DNA of 64,000 nt from Hericium rajendrae. Taxonomy: Eukaryota > Basidiomycota > Agaricomycetes > Russulales > Hericiaceae. The stretch spans positions 3,850,501-3,914,500 of the forward strand of contig CM065879.1 of NCBI GenBank assembly GCA_033439255.1, written 5' to 3'. The position numbers were made by a program, and so were the translations under genes. Below, piece by piece: positions 1 to 11,188 of this stretch. The notes beneath the pieces were generated by a model. It saw nothing but the letters and a program-made list of their open reading frames with translations. It was not told where the DNA came from and did no database searches. Position 1 is the stretch's first letter. The number at the start of each line of letters is the position of its first letter.

Positions 1-443
1 AACCTGGGGTAGCGTGGGGTTTGATGTGGGGTTTTACACATTGCAACGCCCTTTTCGTAATGACCGTCATGGGGTCGGAGTCGAGCACTCCAATTCGTCA
101 GTTGACGCATTGGCTGTGTTGGTAACGGCCGGACCAGCTCTCTGCTTTAAAAAATGCAGCCGGCCGTAGTTGAAGCGCTCGCTACGTGTCGTCTGCCATC
201 TGTTGCTCGACGCTCCCCACGTCGTTCGTCCCAAAACCAGCATTATTTCTCCACCCATCCACTGTTCCAGCGTGAGACCGGTCACCGGCCACCACTTTTA
301 CCACCTCCATATCGCATTAACCATCAATCCCGAATGTATGTCTTTTGGCGCCGTTCATCGATTAGCTGATTTTGACTGTCTTCCAGGATACTGGCGTTTA
401 GCCTTCGTACTATAGCACAAGATCACGTTCTTTGAATTCAAGC
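1..443. other. Upstream region without recognisable gene
   Basis: Only short overlapping open frames with no recognisable domain are present. The stretch next to 444 is presumably the promoter and leader of the F-box gene, but no clear core promoter element stands out. Confidence 0.4.
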
Positions 444-2110
444 ATGCATCGATGCTTGGAAATCCCTGATATCACCCATTTAATCATCCGGCTCCTGCGT
501 CAATCACCGCGGGTCGTTATCATATATTCTTTCGACCATGCGGCAGCCGGCCAAGAGGATAACAGGGCCCTTTTGTCCCTTTCGCTGACATCGAGGTACT
601 TTTGGAGCCATGCCTGGATGCCTTGTGGAGTTGCATGGACTCTGCAAAACCTCTCCTTCATCTGATGGTACCTCCGGAGAAATTGCCTTTGACCGACGAA
701 GCAAGTCCCCCAACCATCATGGTGAGATGGTCGATCTCTTAGAGTGCCCGAAATCGAGACTTACTAGGCTTGCATCTCCCAGAATATTGCTCAGATCATC
801 GATAGGCGTTACAAGAGCCGTGTTAGCTACTACGCCGATCGTATCAGGGGTCTGAGGGTTCGATCTGGTGATATAGACAAAAATTTGGGTCGTGCTCTCG
901 CGACCTGGATGTCAAAACACTCGGACGCACCTCTTCTGCCCAACTTGAACTATCTTCACTGGGAAGATTCTACTCTCGCACTGTATCCTTGCTTGAGAGC
1001 ATTCTGCGGGCCAAGGCTGACCACGCTCAAGTTGACCGTCGAGCCATGGCCGGAGGAATACGAGACACATTTATTCCAGCTCTTCTCATCTCTCCGAGAA
1101 GCCTGTCCATTGTTGACGGCGATAGAAGTCGAAGACGATAATGACGGCATGTTTGAGGGCAGCGGCCAGCAACTGTCTTTGATTCTGTCCGCTTTTCCTT
1201 CTATCACACGCGCAGGGTTTTGGATCGAACCTTCAAGTGACACGATGCTGGCTCTGGCGACGATGCCGAACCTCCACACCGTGATCAACCGTTTATATCC
1301 CACGGAAGACTTAGATTGTATCGAGCCGATCTTGCCAAGCTTGCAGTTTCCCGCGTTGCAAGTCCTGCGCTGGTCAGTGGACAAGTTCAAAGATGCCACC
1401 GCGTTTCTTTCTAGGCTTCAACCCGGCGTCCGCGATCTCCAGGGTTTGGCCATCCGCTGCGACAGTGGGAACTTCGACCCCTCCGAGATCACCACATTTT
1501 TCGATGCTGTACGCGCCACATGCTCTCCGCACACATTGACGTCCTTCTTGCTAGAGGCTGCAGACGATCCCAGAGACAGACTGACATACCGCCAACCCTA
1601 TCGGGAGTCGACCAGAACGCCGGGTCTGCCTCGTCGCTGCTACGACCGCTTCACCGCTTCGACCGCATAGAGGAGTGCAGGATCGCGAAGCTGCCCATGC
1701 TTCTAGACAACCAGCTTATCGAAGACCTCACCAACGCTTGGCCGTTCATCCAGCGCCTGGAGCTGCTGGCCCGACTGCCCGGGGAGTCGAAGATTACGCT
1801 GGCTGCACTGCACACGATCGCGGCACGCTGCCACCGCCTTGAACATTTGGAGGTGGAGATCGGTTCCTGGTCGGACGACGTTCCGGATCCTTCGTATCGT
1901 TTTGTCCGCAGCGACAAGAGGAACAAGACTAGGGTCGTCGAGATCCACTACAACAACCTCGACGGCCTGAACGCTGAGCGCGAGGGCCGCCACGTCGTAT
2001 GGACCGAGATGGTACGGAGCATCTTCCCGTATGCCGAGATTAAGCTCTCTTGTCTGCCTCACTGGCCCGTGCGCAACGTGAGCGAGGAGATTCTTATGGA
2101 TTTGGTTTGA
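444..2110 (+). CDS. F-box/LRR-like protein, frame broken twice
   Basis: Paralogue of three intact genes in this window (32833, 44649 minus, 46824 minus). The ATG at 444 opens with the family start MHRCL followed by an F-box-like helix pair (IPDITHLII then LLSLSLTS). An intron fits 722-782 (GTGAGA...CCCAG), the same place as in the paralogues. Exon 2 runs to 2110 and carries leucine-rich-repeat-like segments. F-box proteins normally join SKP1 in SCF ubiquitin ligases, with the repeat part choosing the substrate; here that role is inferred from the fold only. The frame slips by one missing base near 600-604 (T run) and again near 1621-1624 (G run); adding one base at each restores alignment with the 44.6-kb paralogue through to the C terminus. 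It is either a recently broken gene or an intact gene with consensus errors. Confidence 0.75.
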
Positions 2111-2628
2111 CGTCAGGTGTGTGTCCAGCCTATGTATCCCCGAAACAAAGGTTGGAGGGTCTCGCATTGCTAACTGCCCGATGTCGATGTCTTGAAGGAA
2201 GCTGGAAATTTATATCGCGCGTCGAGGGCTTCCGATTGGTATAGGCCTTTTAGACGGATAGAAACACGATAAGTCAAATTGGACATTTGATATTTCTTTT
2301 GGATCGGACACTGCTCGGGCACTGTGGAACCTGTTGAATAGTCTCTTGATAGTACATGTTTGCGTAAATGCAGCGCAAGAATTCTGCTGGCCTACTGCGA
2401 ACCCCTACTAGGTATGGCGCCCGTCCACAAGCGCGCTCGACTTTCGATCGGGTGTATAATGCACCCTTGACGCTGCGTCCTCGCCCCTGTAGCGGTGACA
2501 AGGAAGGAAGGAAGGAAAAGAAGGAAGGAAGTGTCCCGCACCATACATCGAGAGTTCGACATCTAAGACAGCGCCGGCCGCCTGCTTACTCACCGCAGTC
2601 ACAGTCGCAGTCGCAGACTTTCCGTTTC
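2111..2628. other. Intergenic region with GGAA repeats
   Basis: No gene seen. It holds a GGAA-type purine microsatellite at about 2500-2530, a TATA-like GTATAAT near 2453, and a short CAGTCG repeat just before the downstream gene. Promoter and leader of the protease-like gene are expected here. Confidence 0.4.
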
Positions 2629-4589
2629 ATGTCTCGACGCTTGCATTCCAGACCGGAGGACAAGTCGTTCACAAGTCAGTCCTTTAGCATTTTGCTTTTT
2701 CCCGTACTTACCTTCTCGTTTTTCCTCTCACCCAGCCAGCTTCCGTTTACGAGTCAGCCCTCTAGCTTTTGCTATCTTCTTGTACTCACCTTTTTCGTTT
2801 TTGCTTTTTCGTTCCAGTGACTTCCAAAGACGAAATAGAGTTCTTCAGCGATTGCATTGTCATCGCTGAGCAAAACAGCGCCGGATCTCCTCTCTCTCCC
2901 GCCACCATCGCGGTTGCCGACCTCAATCTCGGGAAGGACCTCGTAGACATTCTCCCTCATTCGCCCGTAGACGAGGTCCACTCCGACTACTATGGCCTCC
3001 CCTCCAACCCTATCTCCATCTACCACACGGGAGACCCCTGGCCGCTGCCCACCGGCCCCCAGGCCCAGCGCATCCCGAAGGAGGCTAGACCCGTCTGCAT
3101 CCACGCAATCGCACCCGTGTGGCATAAGCTAGGTCAACAGATCTCCCAGTACTTCGATTCCGTTGACCTCAAGTGGACGAGCATTGACCCTGTCCGCTTC
3201 GCCCAAGTCGGAAAGGAACCTGGTCCCCTTTTCCTTTGGGTGGGCGTGATGCCCAGGACTCTCTCCCGTGACCGTGCTAAGGTCGCGGCCATGCGCTGCA
3301 AGGAAATCCTCGCGGAGTATGAGGTCAACGGTGTCGAGATTGCATTCCGCGAGTCGGTCTTCAGCCGGTCCGCCGGACCGCAGCTCCTCAACTACGTGCC
3401 CTCCGTTGTCCCAGCAGCCGACGTACACAGCCCATTCACTCCCGCACTCGGTCTCCAGATCGCTCCCAAGGCCTTCCCTTACTCCGAAGGCACTGCTTGT
3501 CTCTACCTCCGCGAAGGCGGCGAGCGCGATCGGGTCCTTCTCCTTACGGCCCGCCATGTTGTTCTCCCGCCGAGCGAATATCCTAACGACCTCTACCACC
3601 GCAAGACTAACAGCTCGCCTCGTCGCAGGGTCATCCACCCCGGCAGCAAGGCCTACCAGAATGCTCTCGAGTCCATCATGGTCAAGATTGGGTACGAGGC
3701 TCTCATGATCGACCACTACAACGACGAAATTGAGGGTCTGGGGGAGGAGGTCGAGGGCGAGGACGCCACGATAGCTGATGTGCGGAAGGCGTTTAACGTC
3801 AAGTTGGCGGAGGCCGAGAAGTCGAAGGCGAGCGTGAACGAGTTCCACGGTAATATCACCAGGTTCTGGAGCGCAGAGAGCCAGCGCATCCTGGGACACG
3901 TCCTCTACGCCCCTCCGATTTCCGTCGGTACCGGCGACAAACGATTCACGGAGGACTGGGCTCTCGTTGAGCTCAACAGCGGGAAGATCGACTGGAACGC
4001 TTTCCGGGGCAACGTTATTCATCTCGGTACGCTTCGATCTATTTCACTAAGGTCGTCTAGTCTAAGTGTTATATCCAGGAACCAAATTTACGCCCGCCGC
4101 ATTCATGTTGAAGATGCACCCTCACACCGAGTCCCGCACCAACTTCAAATATCCGCGTGGCGGCCTTATGCAGCTTCAAGGCATCGTCAAGGAAGACGAG
4201 CTGCGCCGCCCGACCATGCTCGACGCGAACGGCGAAGAGTGTCTCATAGTCGTCAAGAACGGCACCGCCACCGGTGTCACCATCGGTCGCGCGACCGGCA
4301 TCGAATCCTTCGTCCGTGATTATAACGAGGACGGCATTCACTCGACGTCCATGGAGATCGCCATCTACCCATACAGCCACATGGACGGCGCTTTCTCCGC
4401 CCCGGGGATTCTGGGTCTGTCATCGGTGACGCCAATAGTCGCATCGTCGGCATGGTCATCGGCGGTACCGGCCAGACCGACTCTACCGACGTTACCTATG
4501 CATCGCCATACTACTTCGTTGAGGAGTGTATCAAGAAGGCCTTCCCCAACTCCCACCTCTTCCCGACCCCGCTTCGCCATGAGTCATGA
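2629..4589 (+). CDS. Trypsin-like serine protease-like protein, frame broken at the catalytic serine
   Basis: The body (2818-4027, 4080-4589) reads as a protein of about 590 residues with a chymotrypsin-fold triad: His in TARHVV (codon 3555), Asp in DWALVEL (codon 3954) and Ser in GDSGS (codon 4410). The intron 4028-4079 is clear. A first exon 2629-2674 joined over intron 2675-2817 gives an in-frame ATG, but this start is uncertain; the intron holds two similar pyrimidine-rich halves. Frame slips by one missing base in the GGGG run at 4404-4407, immediately before the Asp codon of GDSGS. With one added G the reading continues into a good C terminus ending at 4589; as written, the enzyme would lose its nucleophile. 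No signal peptide is seen, so an intracellular protease or protease-like regulator is likely. The substrate is unknown. Confidence 0.7.
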
Positions 4590-4697
4590 CTCGCTTCCAC
4601 ATGACTTCCTTATACGACTCGCTTTCTAAGTTGTCACAGTCGCTCTTGCTCTCGCATTTGTTTTTGTTCTGCTCACAAATGTACGCTACGCTTGTAT

Positions 4698-4710
4698 ATC
4701 AATAATAATA
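4698..4710. repeat. LINE target-site duplication, left copy
   Basis: ATCAATAATAATA here is repeated at 28986-28998, directly behind the LINE poly-A tail. The 13-bp length is typical of target-primed reverse transcription. The site lies about 110 bp past the protease stop codon, in its likely 3' untranslated region. Confidence 0.9.
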
Positions 4711-4872
4711 AATGCCTGTTATCCCTGCTCCCCCACCCTTACCACCTCACGATACACGCCCGACCATCTCTCCTTCTCCTCCCTCGTCCCCTCCTCTTCG
4801 TTTTCCGTCTTCGCCCATCCCCACTCCGCCTCAGGGTCCTTTCCGCTGGTCCGATGAACCTCAGTCCTCCCA

Positions 4873-6974
4873 ATGAACGATACAACTCCTCCTCCTAGTA
4901 ACAGACAAATTCGTATACTCCAAGCTAATTTAGACACATCCATGGTTGCCCAACAATCCCTCATCAACTCTGATATTCACTTACATTACGATATCATCGC
5001 GTTACAAGAACCTTACGTTGACCCATACCTTAATACTCGCGCCACGTTCAAGTGGCGTACGTTTTACCCACCTAGTCACCGCACCTCCGGCGCTCCCACT
5101 TCCCGCTCCCTCCTCCTGATTAATACGGCTCTCGACACTAACTGTTACTCCCCGCTTTCGGACATCGATCATCCAGACGTCACAGCGGTCCGATGCTGGG
5201 GCGACTTTGGGTACCTCACGATCTTCAATATCTATAACGATGGCAGCCACGATGACACCCTGTCGTTCCTGGATGACTACATGCGACGCCCGGCATACGA
5301 ACCCCCTCTCACAGCAGGACAGAGCTCATATACTGTATGGGTTGGAGACTTCAATCGACACCATCCCGCGTGGGACAATCCGCGAGATGTCCGTTACTTC
5401 ACGCCTCGGAACATCGAGGCGGCGGACTACCTCCAGGACACCTGCAGCTCGCTCGGGCTCGAAATGATACTCCCGGCGGGTATCCCGACTCATCGCCACA
5501 AAGTCACGAAACTGTGGTCTCGTTTGGACAATGTTTTTGCATCTGAGGAGGCGAAGGATCTGTTCACGGTCTGTGACACAGTTCCCGAACTCATGATTGC
5601 TGATCACCTTCCGATCCGAAGCATCATCGATATCCCTCTCCCGCAGGTTGAGCAGCAGATGCACCCGAACTACCGTGGGGCAGACTGGGAATCCTTCACC
5701 AACAAATTGAAGGAAGAGCTGGGCAACATCCGTGCACCGGAAGTCCTGCGCACACCATCGGAGTATGATCGTGCGTGTGCCGTTCTCACATCCACTCTGC
5801 AGCGTACCATCAGCGTGGCCATTCCGCTGTCCAAGCCCTGCCCACATAGCAAGCGATGGTGGAACGCAGACCTCAGTGCCATCAGAAAGGAGCGAAACAA
5901 GCTGAGTAGAACTTCTCACCGCCTGCGAGACGTACCTCACCATCCAAGTCACGAGCAGCTCAAAGCAACAAATGCGCGATACGGTAAAGCCATCCGTGAT
6001 GCCAAAACGCAGTATTGGGAAGAATGGCTCGAAGAGGTGGAAGGCACAGACGTCTGGACAGCGAACCGCTTCCTCACCGAACCGTCCATGGATGGTGGGA
6101 AGACTCGCATACCGACGCTGCAGCGGGCGCAACCCGATGGCTCTACGCGTGCAGTCAATTCAAACGAGGAGAAAAGTCACTATCTGGCGAGTTCCTTCTT
6201 TCCGCCACCCCCCGCTGTCTCCTCTGTGCCTCCCGATGTCGACTATCCTGAGCCCCTAGACAATCCGAAGCCATTCACGCGTGCTCAGATCAAGGGCCAG
6301 CTTGCCAAGCTAAGTCCTTACAAAGCACCAGGCCCCGACGGCATTCCTAATGTCGTCCTTATGCGCAGTGCAGAGCATATTGTGAACCACCTCTACTACA
6401 TCTATGAAGCCTCACTCCGGCTGAACACGTACTATGGGCCTTGGCAAGAGTTCGTCACAGTCGTACTGCGCAAGCCAGGAAAGCCGCGATACGATCTGCC
6501 AAAGGCCTACCGGCCTATCGCTTTGCTGAACACCCTTGGCAAGGTCCTGTCTGCCCTCGTAGCAGAGCAGATCACATTTCTCGGCGAGAAACATGGCCTG
6601 CTTCCATCCACGCATTTCGGCGGACGCCCGGGTCGTACGACCACGGATGCCATGCACCTGCTGGTTCAAACCGTACGAGATGCGTGGCGGCAGCACAAGG
6701 TCGTATCCGCACTGTTCCTTGACATTGAAGGTGCATTCCCAAATGCAGTCACTGACCGTCTCCTTCATAATCTCCGGAAGAGGCGGATCCCCGATGTCTA
6801 TACCGAGTTCATAGGCCGTATGCTACGTGGCCGCAGCACGCGGCTCCGGTTCGATGATTTTCTTTCCGATGCCATAGCGATCACTAATGGTATAGGGCAA
6901 GGAGACCCTTTGTCCATGATTCTTTACCTTTATTATAATGCTGACCTCCTAGACATTCCTCCCGCCCGGTCCAT
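4873..6974 (+). CDS. LINE ORF part 1: APE endonuclease and first half of reverse transcriptase
   Basis: The ATG at 4873 opens a frame with RILQANL and DIIALQEPY, the start of an exonuclease/endonuclease/phosphatase domain, followed by WVGDFNRHHPAWD and ending near SRLDNVF...ADHLPI. A linker leads to the reverse transcriptase: KAPGPDGIPN, YRPIALLN, LFLDIEGAF (motif A) and GQGDPLS (motif B). The codon begun by AT at 6973-6974 is completed by the G at 19385, because the Plavaka-type element starts at 6975. Beyond 6974 the frame runs on into transposon DNA until 7095, which is not real LINE protein. No frameshift or stop is seen in this part. Confidence 0.9.
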
Positions 6975-6987
6975 CTGGAAAAAGTGT
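6975..6987 (+). repeat. Terminal inverted repeat, left end of Plavaka-type element
   Basis: CTGGAAAAAGTGT, exact complement of 19370-19382. The flanking AT makes the match 15 bp if counted. Confidence 0.9.
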
Positions 6988-7191
6988 TTTTTGATTGATA
7001 GCCATGGCTACATTACGTTTCATTACAGAACTGGCACCGGTGTTACTGATAGATTGCCGGTGGGGTATAATAGCCGGTGTTCTGATATTGATTAACGCCC
7101 ATTGTTACGTGTGGTAGCGAGCTTTCTACTATAGCATCTGTAGCGCAGCCTCCAACGAAAGGAAGAAACATGAAATATATTCAAAATTAAG

Positions 7192-10100
7192 CTACCAAAT
7201 TGTCTGATATGCATACATGCTTGCCCAATTATTAACATAGAATGAATGCGCCTGATCCAAGACCTTTTCCGAAGCCCAGGATCTGTCAACCTTCTCCGCA
7301 AAATGTGGGATAAGTTGACAAGATTGTCGAATTTGAGATAACGGTACAATACTTCCCTCTCGTTTCGCTGTTGTGGACACGCTGTACATCATGTGGTTTT
7401 TGTTTGCAGTGGGCTGAAAGGGGGTATACCACTCCACATAAGCCAATTCCTCTTTGGTCCATGACGGCGTAAAGTGGGCGACCTTCTCTGGAAGCTTGAA
7501 GATTACACGAACACGTCCGACACGAGTCCCTAAATAGTCCTATGAATTAGAAAGGTGAGATTAAGGTGAGATTAAAAGGTACCTTCAACACCTGTAGACT
7601 CTGCGCCAGCTGAATACAGTCCAATAATGGTGTCAAATCGAGCTGCCTGTTTACGCGTCGCAGGCTGCGCTTTTACTGTCTCTCGTTCACGATCAGGTGA
7701 AGTCATGACATCTGAGTGTCCAAGCTCTGTACGGGTGAATTTGAAGCTGCGGTATAAGGCAAGATCCGTAAAGGGGAGTGCGCCATCTTGAATTTGCCTG
7801 CGTTTGGCCTTTTCCATGGTAGGAAGAAAATTGTTGATATAGCGCTTGAGAGCTAGGGTGAAACCAGGAGCGTCATGTTCCTTCTCGATAGACAATATGG
7901 GAACCTTGGGAAATGGGGGTCGTTTGGCAACCTGAATGGATGGTGTCGTTTTCAAAGGAGGTGTAGTACAAGGTGTTGTCGTAGCTCCCTCTCGCTGAAG
8001 AAAGGTATCAAACATGGCCACTTTTTCCCGACGAGTGAGCCATTGCGCCATCTGCGGTCGCTCGTCTCGGTGGTTTGAAGCGCGCCATGCCTCCTTAGCA
8101 AAGTCAATGTGAAAGCGTTCAAACATTTCAGTATTGTAGTTATCCGTCGTTCCAAACAGACGGATAGACTCTGTATAGTGAACCAATGAATGAAGTTTAG
8201 GAATATTGAAGTGCTTTCGTATGCCGAGATTTTTCAAGACCTGCCTGTTCTTGAAGAAGTCATCTAATGCCTTCTCCAGATAGCCAAGCGTTGTATCATC
8301 ATGAGTAGGATACTGGGCGATATAGATGAAATCTAAAAGGGCACGAAAAGCGACCAGAAGACCGGAAGGGACTCTCCCAACCAAACAAGCAAGGAGAATC
8401 TTTGCCATGTTCTTGCGCTCTGTTCCGGATATTTGAGAAAGAGCGGAGAGACCATTTTTGAAGTGCCGTACACCAAATGCAGGAGGGAGACGGCGGATGC
8501 GTTCATCAAGTTCCTCGCTAGTCAACAGCTTTCCGCACCATTTGACGACGTACTTGAAAACGCCCTGATGGAGCTGATGCAAAATGTCAGGGGTGATGGA
8601 CCTGTAGATGTCCGTGTGCGGAAAGCCCTCCCAGAAAGGGTGTTCTATGCCTGCCACGCTTTGATCTAAACATGCTTCGCTAAAAGCAGATCTTGACTTT
8701 GTGTTCGCCTTCGAGAGTTTGATGATGTCCAGCGTCTCCTTGTGGCTACGTTTGGTACCTGGCTTGCGAGATTCCAACGCCTTGGGTCTGCATTTAGGGC
8801 AGTCACCGTATTTGGTGCAGGCCACGAGGCACTGCTCTGGGTAATCTGCCACGTATGCTGCAAGAATGGGGTGGATCTTGCGTATTTTTCCGTCACCGCA
8901 AGTGATAGAAATTCCTTTTCTTCCAGCTTCCTTCAATGGCTGGAGAATTAACCGCATGGAATCATGGAAAAGAATCTGAGCGCGGGCCTTGCGCTCAGCC
9001 TTGGTGATACCAGCCTTCCTGATTTTAGCAACTGAGAGATAGCCTATGAGAATGCAAGCTTGCTGAGATGGTCGGCGTCGTATTGATCGTGGAATGTTGC
9101 CCAGCGTGAGGTATACAGGATAGGACGTCTTATTGCCGGTGAACTGGGTAAGCTGTGTTTTGTCGCTGGCAATAATGACCGGCGCAATGCAATGTCCTTC
9201 GGGTATTAGATTCTATAGATGACGAACTGTGAGCAAGCTTCAAGGAAGGAGCAATTAAGCTAGTAACACACCTGAACAGCGCTCCACCATTTACCGGTCC
9301 ACATTTCTTGGTAAATCCTTGTCTTCCGATTCTTATCGGCGAATACTTTGGATGGTCGGTAGACGATATGTTGCGCATGGGTTGGGTTGCCCAAGAGAGC
9401 TTGTATTGCGTCCAAAGGATTTCTGTACTGAACGAAATGCTCCTCATCGAGCCTGTCTGGGAATACGAACGTCTTGGTGAGCCAGTCAGCACGGGCTGGG
9501 ATGGAGTCGACAATATTCAAAAGTTCCCGCGTATTGTGGTACTGGATACCGAGACGTTCTACCGTCTGCAAGATAGATCAGCCCCATTGGGAAGTACAAC
9601 CGTGGAAAGATTGAACGTACCCCAGGGATGGCCAGGAATCGGTCGAACGTGTTGTGACCTATATTTTCTTGAACAGCCCACTTCGCAACCCTCCAGTCCA
9701 TCTCAGATCGAAAAGGAGCCCAGTTTTGGATCTTTTCTGCATCTCCTACTTCGAGATGCTTGCTGCGCATGAGCTGAAAGAACTGACGCCAACTTGCGTC
9801 TAGGGTGGCATCCTCTCCGAACTCCCGCGCTGCAGTGGGATGGATATCTTCTACGCGCAGATCTTCATCGTCATCAAGAGATAAAGCATTCACAGTAGGC
9901 AGCACACGGCGAGAAGCTGAGGCCATAGTAGAAGGTCCCGGATCTCCTCCACCTGCAGACTCAGGCACCGCAGAAGAATCTGGTCGCGAAAGAGGTAAAA
10001 ATCTGTAGAAATCTTCATTAAAGGCTCTCAGTACTTGTGCGGGGTCATCGGAAATGTCCTCATCCTCATCGTCATCAGATCCCACTTCATCCCTCTCTGG

Positions 10101-10304
10101 CGTGCGCAAAAGGGTCTCTGGGATATCCCATTCTGTCTGCCAGACCTCCCTCTTCTTCCCCATGTTGTATTCCTTGCAAGATTTTGAGGTGCGTTGATGG
10201 TAGTAAAGGCCCGTTACCGTGTCGAACCCGCCTCCACAATTTCCGCACCGCAGATCGGTCGCGATGGCGGACCCATCGAGGGAAAGTCGGCGACGTTTGC
10301 CCAT
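7192..10304 (-). CDS. Plavaka-type transposase
   Basis: Four exons on the minus strand fit without a frameshift: 10304-9621, 9565-9272, 9212-7583 and 7529-7192, with GT-AG introns of 53-59 bp, giving about 981 residues. The N terminus has a Cys/His finger (CGNCGG, H, C near residues 20-45) and then an acidic linker. The middle has Plavaka family landmarks: NPLDAIQALLG, TGKWWSAVQ, ASDKTQ with NKTSYPVYLTLGNIP, GDCPKC, and TPDILHQLHQGVFK. The likely catalytic acidic residues are Asp in ASDKTQ, Asp in TPDILHQ and Glu in NTEMFERFH, an RNase H-like triad inferred from family pattern. The last exon holds the usual C-terminal AYVEWYTPF block. It should cut and join the element's ends. The reading is complete, so the gene may still be functional. 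The last acceptor (7530) was chosen to keep frame. Confidence 0.85.
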
Positions 10305-10393
10305 TAACTAATACCATATTAGTCCCCCCCATTAACACGTTAACATGGACAACAGGAACTTACCTCAACAAAGTATACTGCGATAATGAGGGA

Positions 10394-10433
10394 GCGTGGA
10401 AATTGTTTGGCTACACCCAAACAATTCCCACGC
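10394..10433. repeat. Hairpin upstream of the transposase gene
   Basis: Arms 10394-10410 and 10417-10433 pair over 17 bp with one mismatch (A at 10400 where G would pair) around a 6-base loop. The arm core GTGGAAATTGTTTGG resembles the arm of the palindrome at 13230-13277 (GTGGGAAACGTTTGGCTG), suggesting a shared element-specific site. Confidence 0.75.
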
Positions 10434-10908
10434 ACAGAAAAGCGGTGTCCCAATGAGTTCGTAAGTGCAAAAGCATAAAAATTGTTCCAGGAGCACTCAC
10501 CGGTGAAGGCACCCAAACTCAATAGGACGGACAGGACGGGGTGAAGGTCGTTGGGGGGAAAGCCAAACGATACTGGCATGGGACCTGCATGCACGGCATC
10601 TGCACGCACGGTGCCTTCAACATGTGGCACATGATAATCTAGAATTCTAAGAAGGGAAACAGTCAGCATAAGTAATATGGCAAACGTCACTTACCACAGA
10701 ACAGCCGTAAGTTGTGCCCTTGAGTCCAGCATGCACTTGGGGGTTCATTTCTGCCCAGAACTGCATTCCTTGACCGTTCTGATTGGCTCCCTGCCACAGC
10801 ACAATGCTATAACTGTCATAAGATGGTGACGCTGCCGTGGAGGAGCGACGATGAGGGCAAGACCATCTGCAATGCGTACTTACGAGCGTTTACAGCATTG
10901 AATGCGCG

Positions 10909-11038
10909 CAAGTCGTGAGGTGTTAGACGCGCTTCCAGCGGGCCGCACGTTCCGTGCATTTTTGTTACCCATATTTAGGCAACAAAAACGCACGGAACGC
11001 GCGGCCCGCTGGAAGCGCGTCTAACGCCTCGCGACTTG
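10909..11038. repeat. Large palindrome with 61-bp arms
   Basis: Arms 10909-10969 and 10978-11038 pair with five mismatches around an 8-base AT-rich loop. All five differences are transitions, and in four of them one arm has CG where the other has TG or CA. It sits about 150 bp upstream of the Ulp1-like start. It could be a transposase or regulator binding site, or a transcribed hairpin. Confidence 0.85.
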
Positions 11039-11188
11039 GGCATGTTCGACTTCAAGCAACGTCTCATTCTCCCTCCACCGTTCTTCCTCAACGCCAAACC
11101 GTAAGTCAATCATTTTTTATCTTCAAAAAGGTGACTCACATTCTTGCACATTCCATGCAATGCATTTTTAGAGCTGGTAGAACATACT

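Larger units (their letters stand above)
10305..11188. promoter_or_regulatory. Divergent promoter region of the transposon, with two palindromes
   Basis: The 884 bp between the transposase start (minus) and the Ulp1-like gene (plus) hold no convincing ORF. They contain a 17-bp-arm hairpin (10394-10433) and a 61-bp-arm palindrome (10909-11038). Both genes must be driven from here; no TATA box is obvious. Confidence 0.5.

Noticed and set aside
3129-4022. 297-residue minus-strand open frame
   Set aside because: Mirror of the protease exon, caused by biased third positions; the plus strand carries the catalytic motifs.
6975-7095. Continuation of the LINE frame to a stop at 7095
   Set aside because: These codons are transposon DNA beyond the insertion point at 6974/6975; the true continuation is at 19385.
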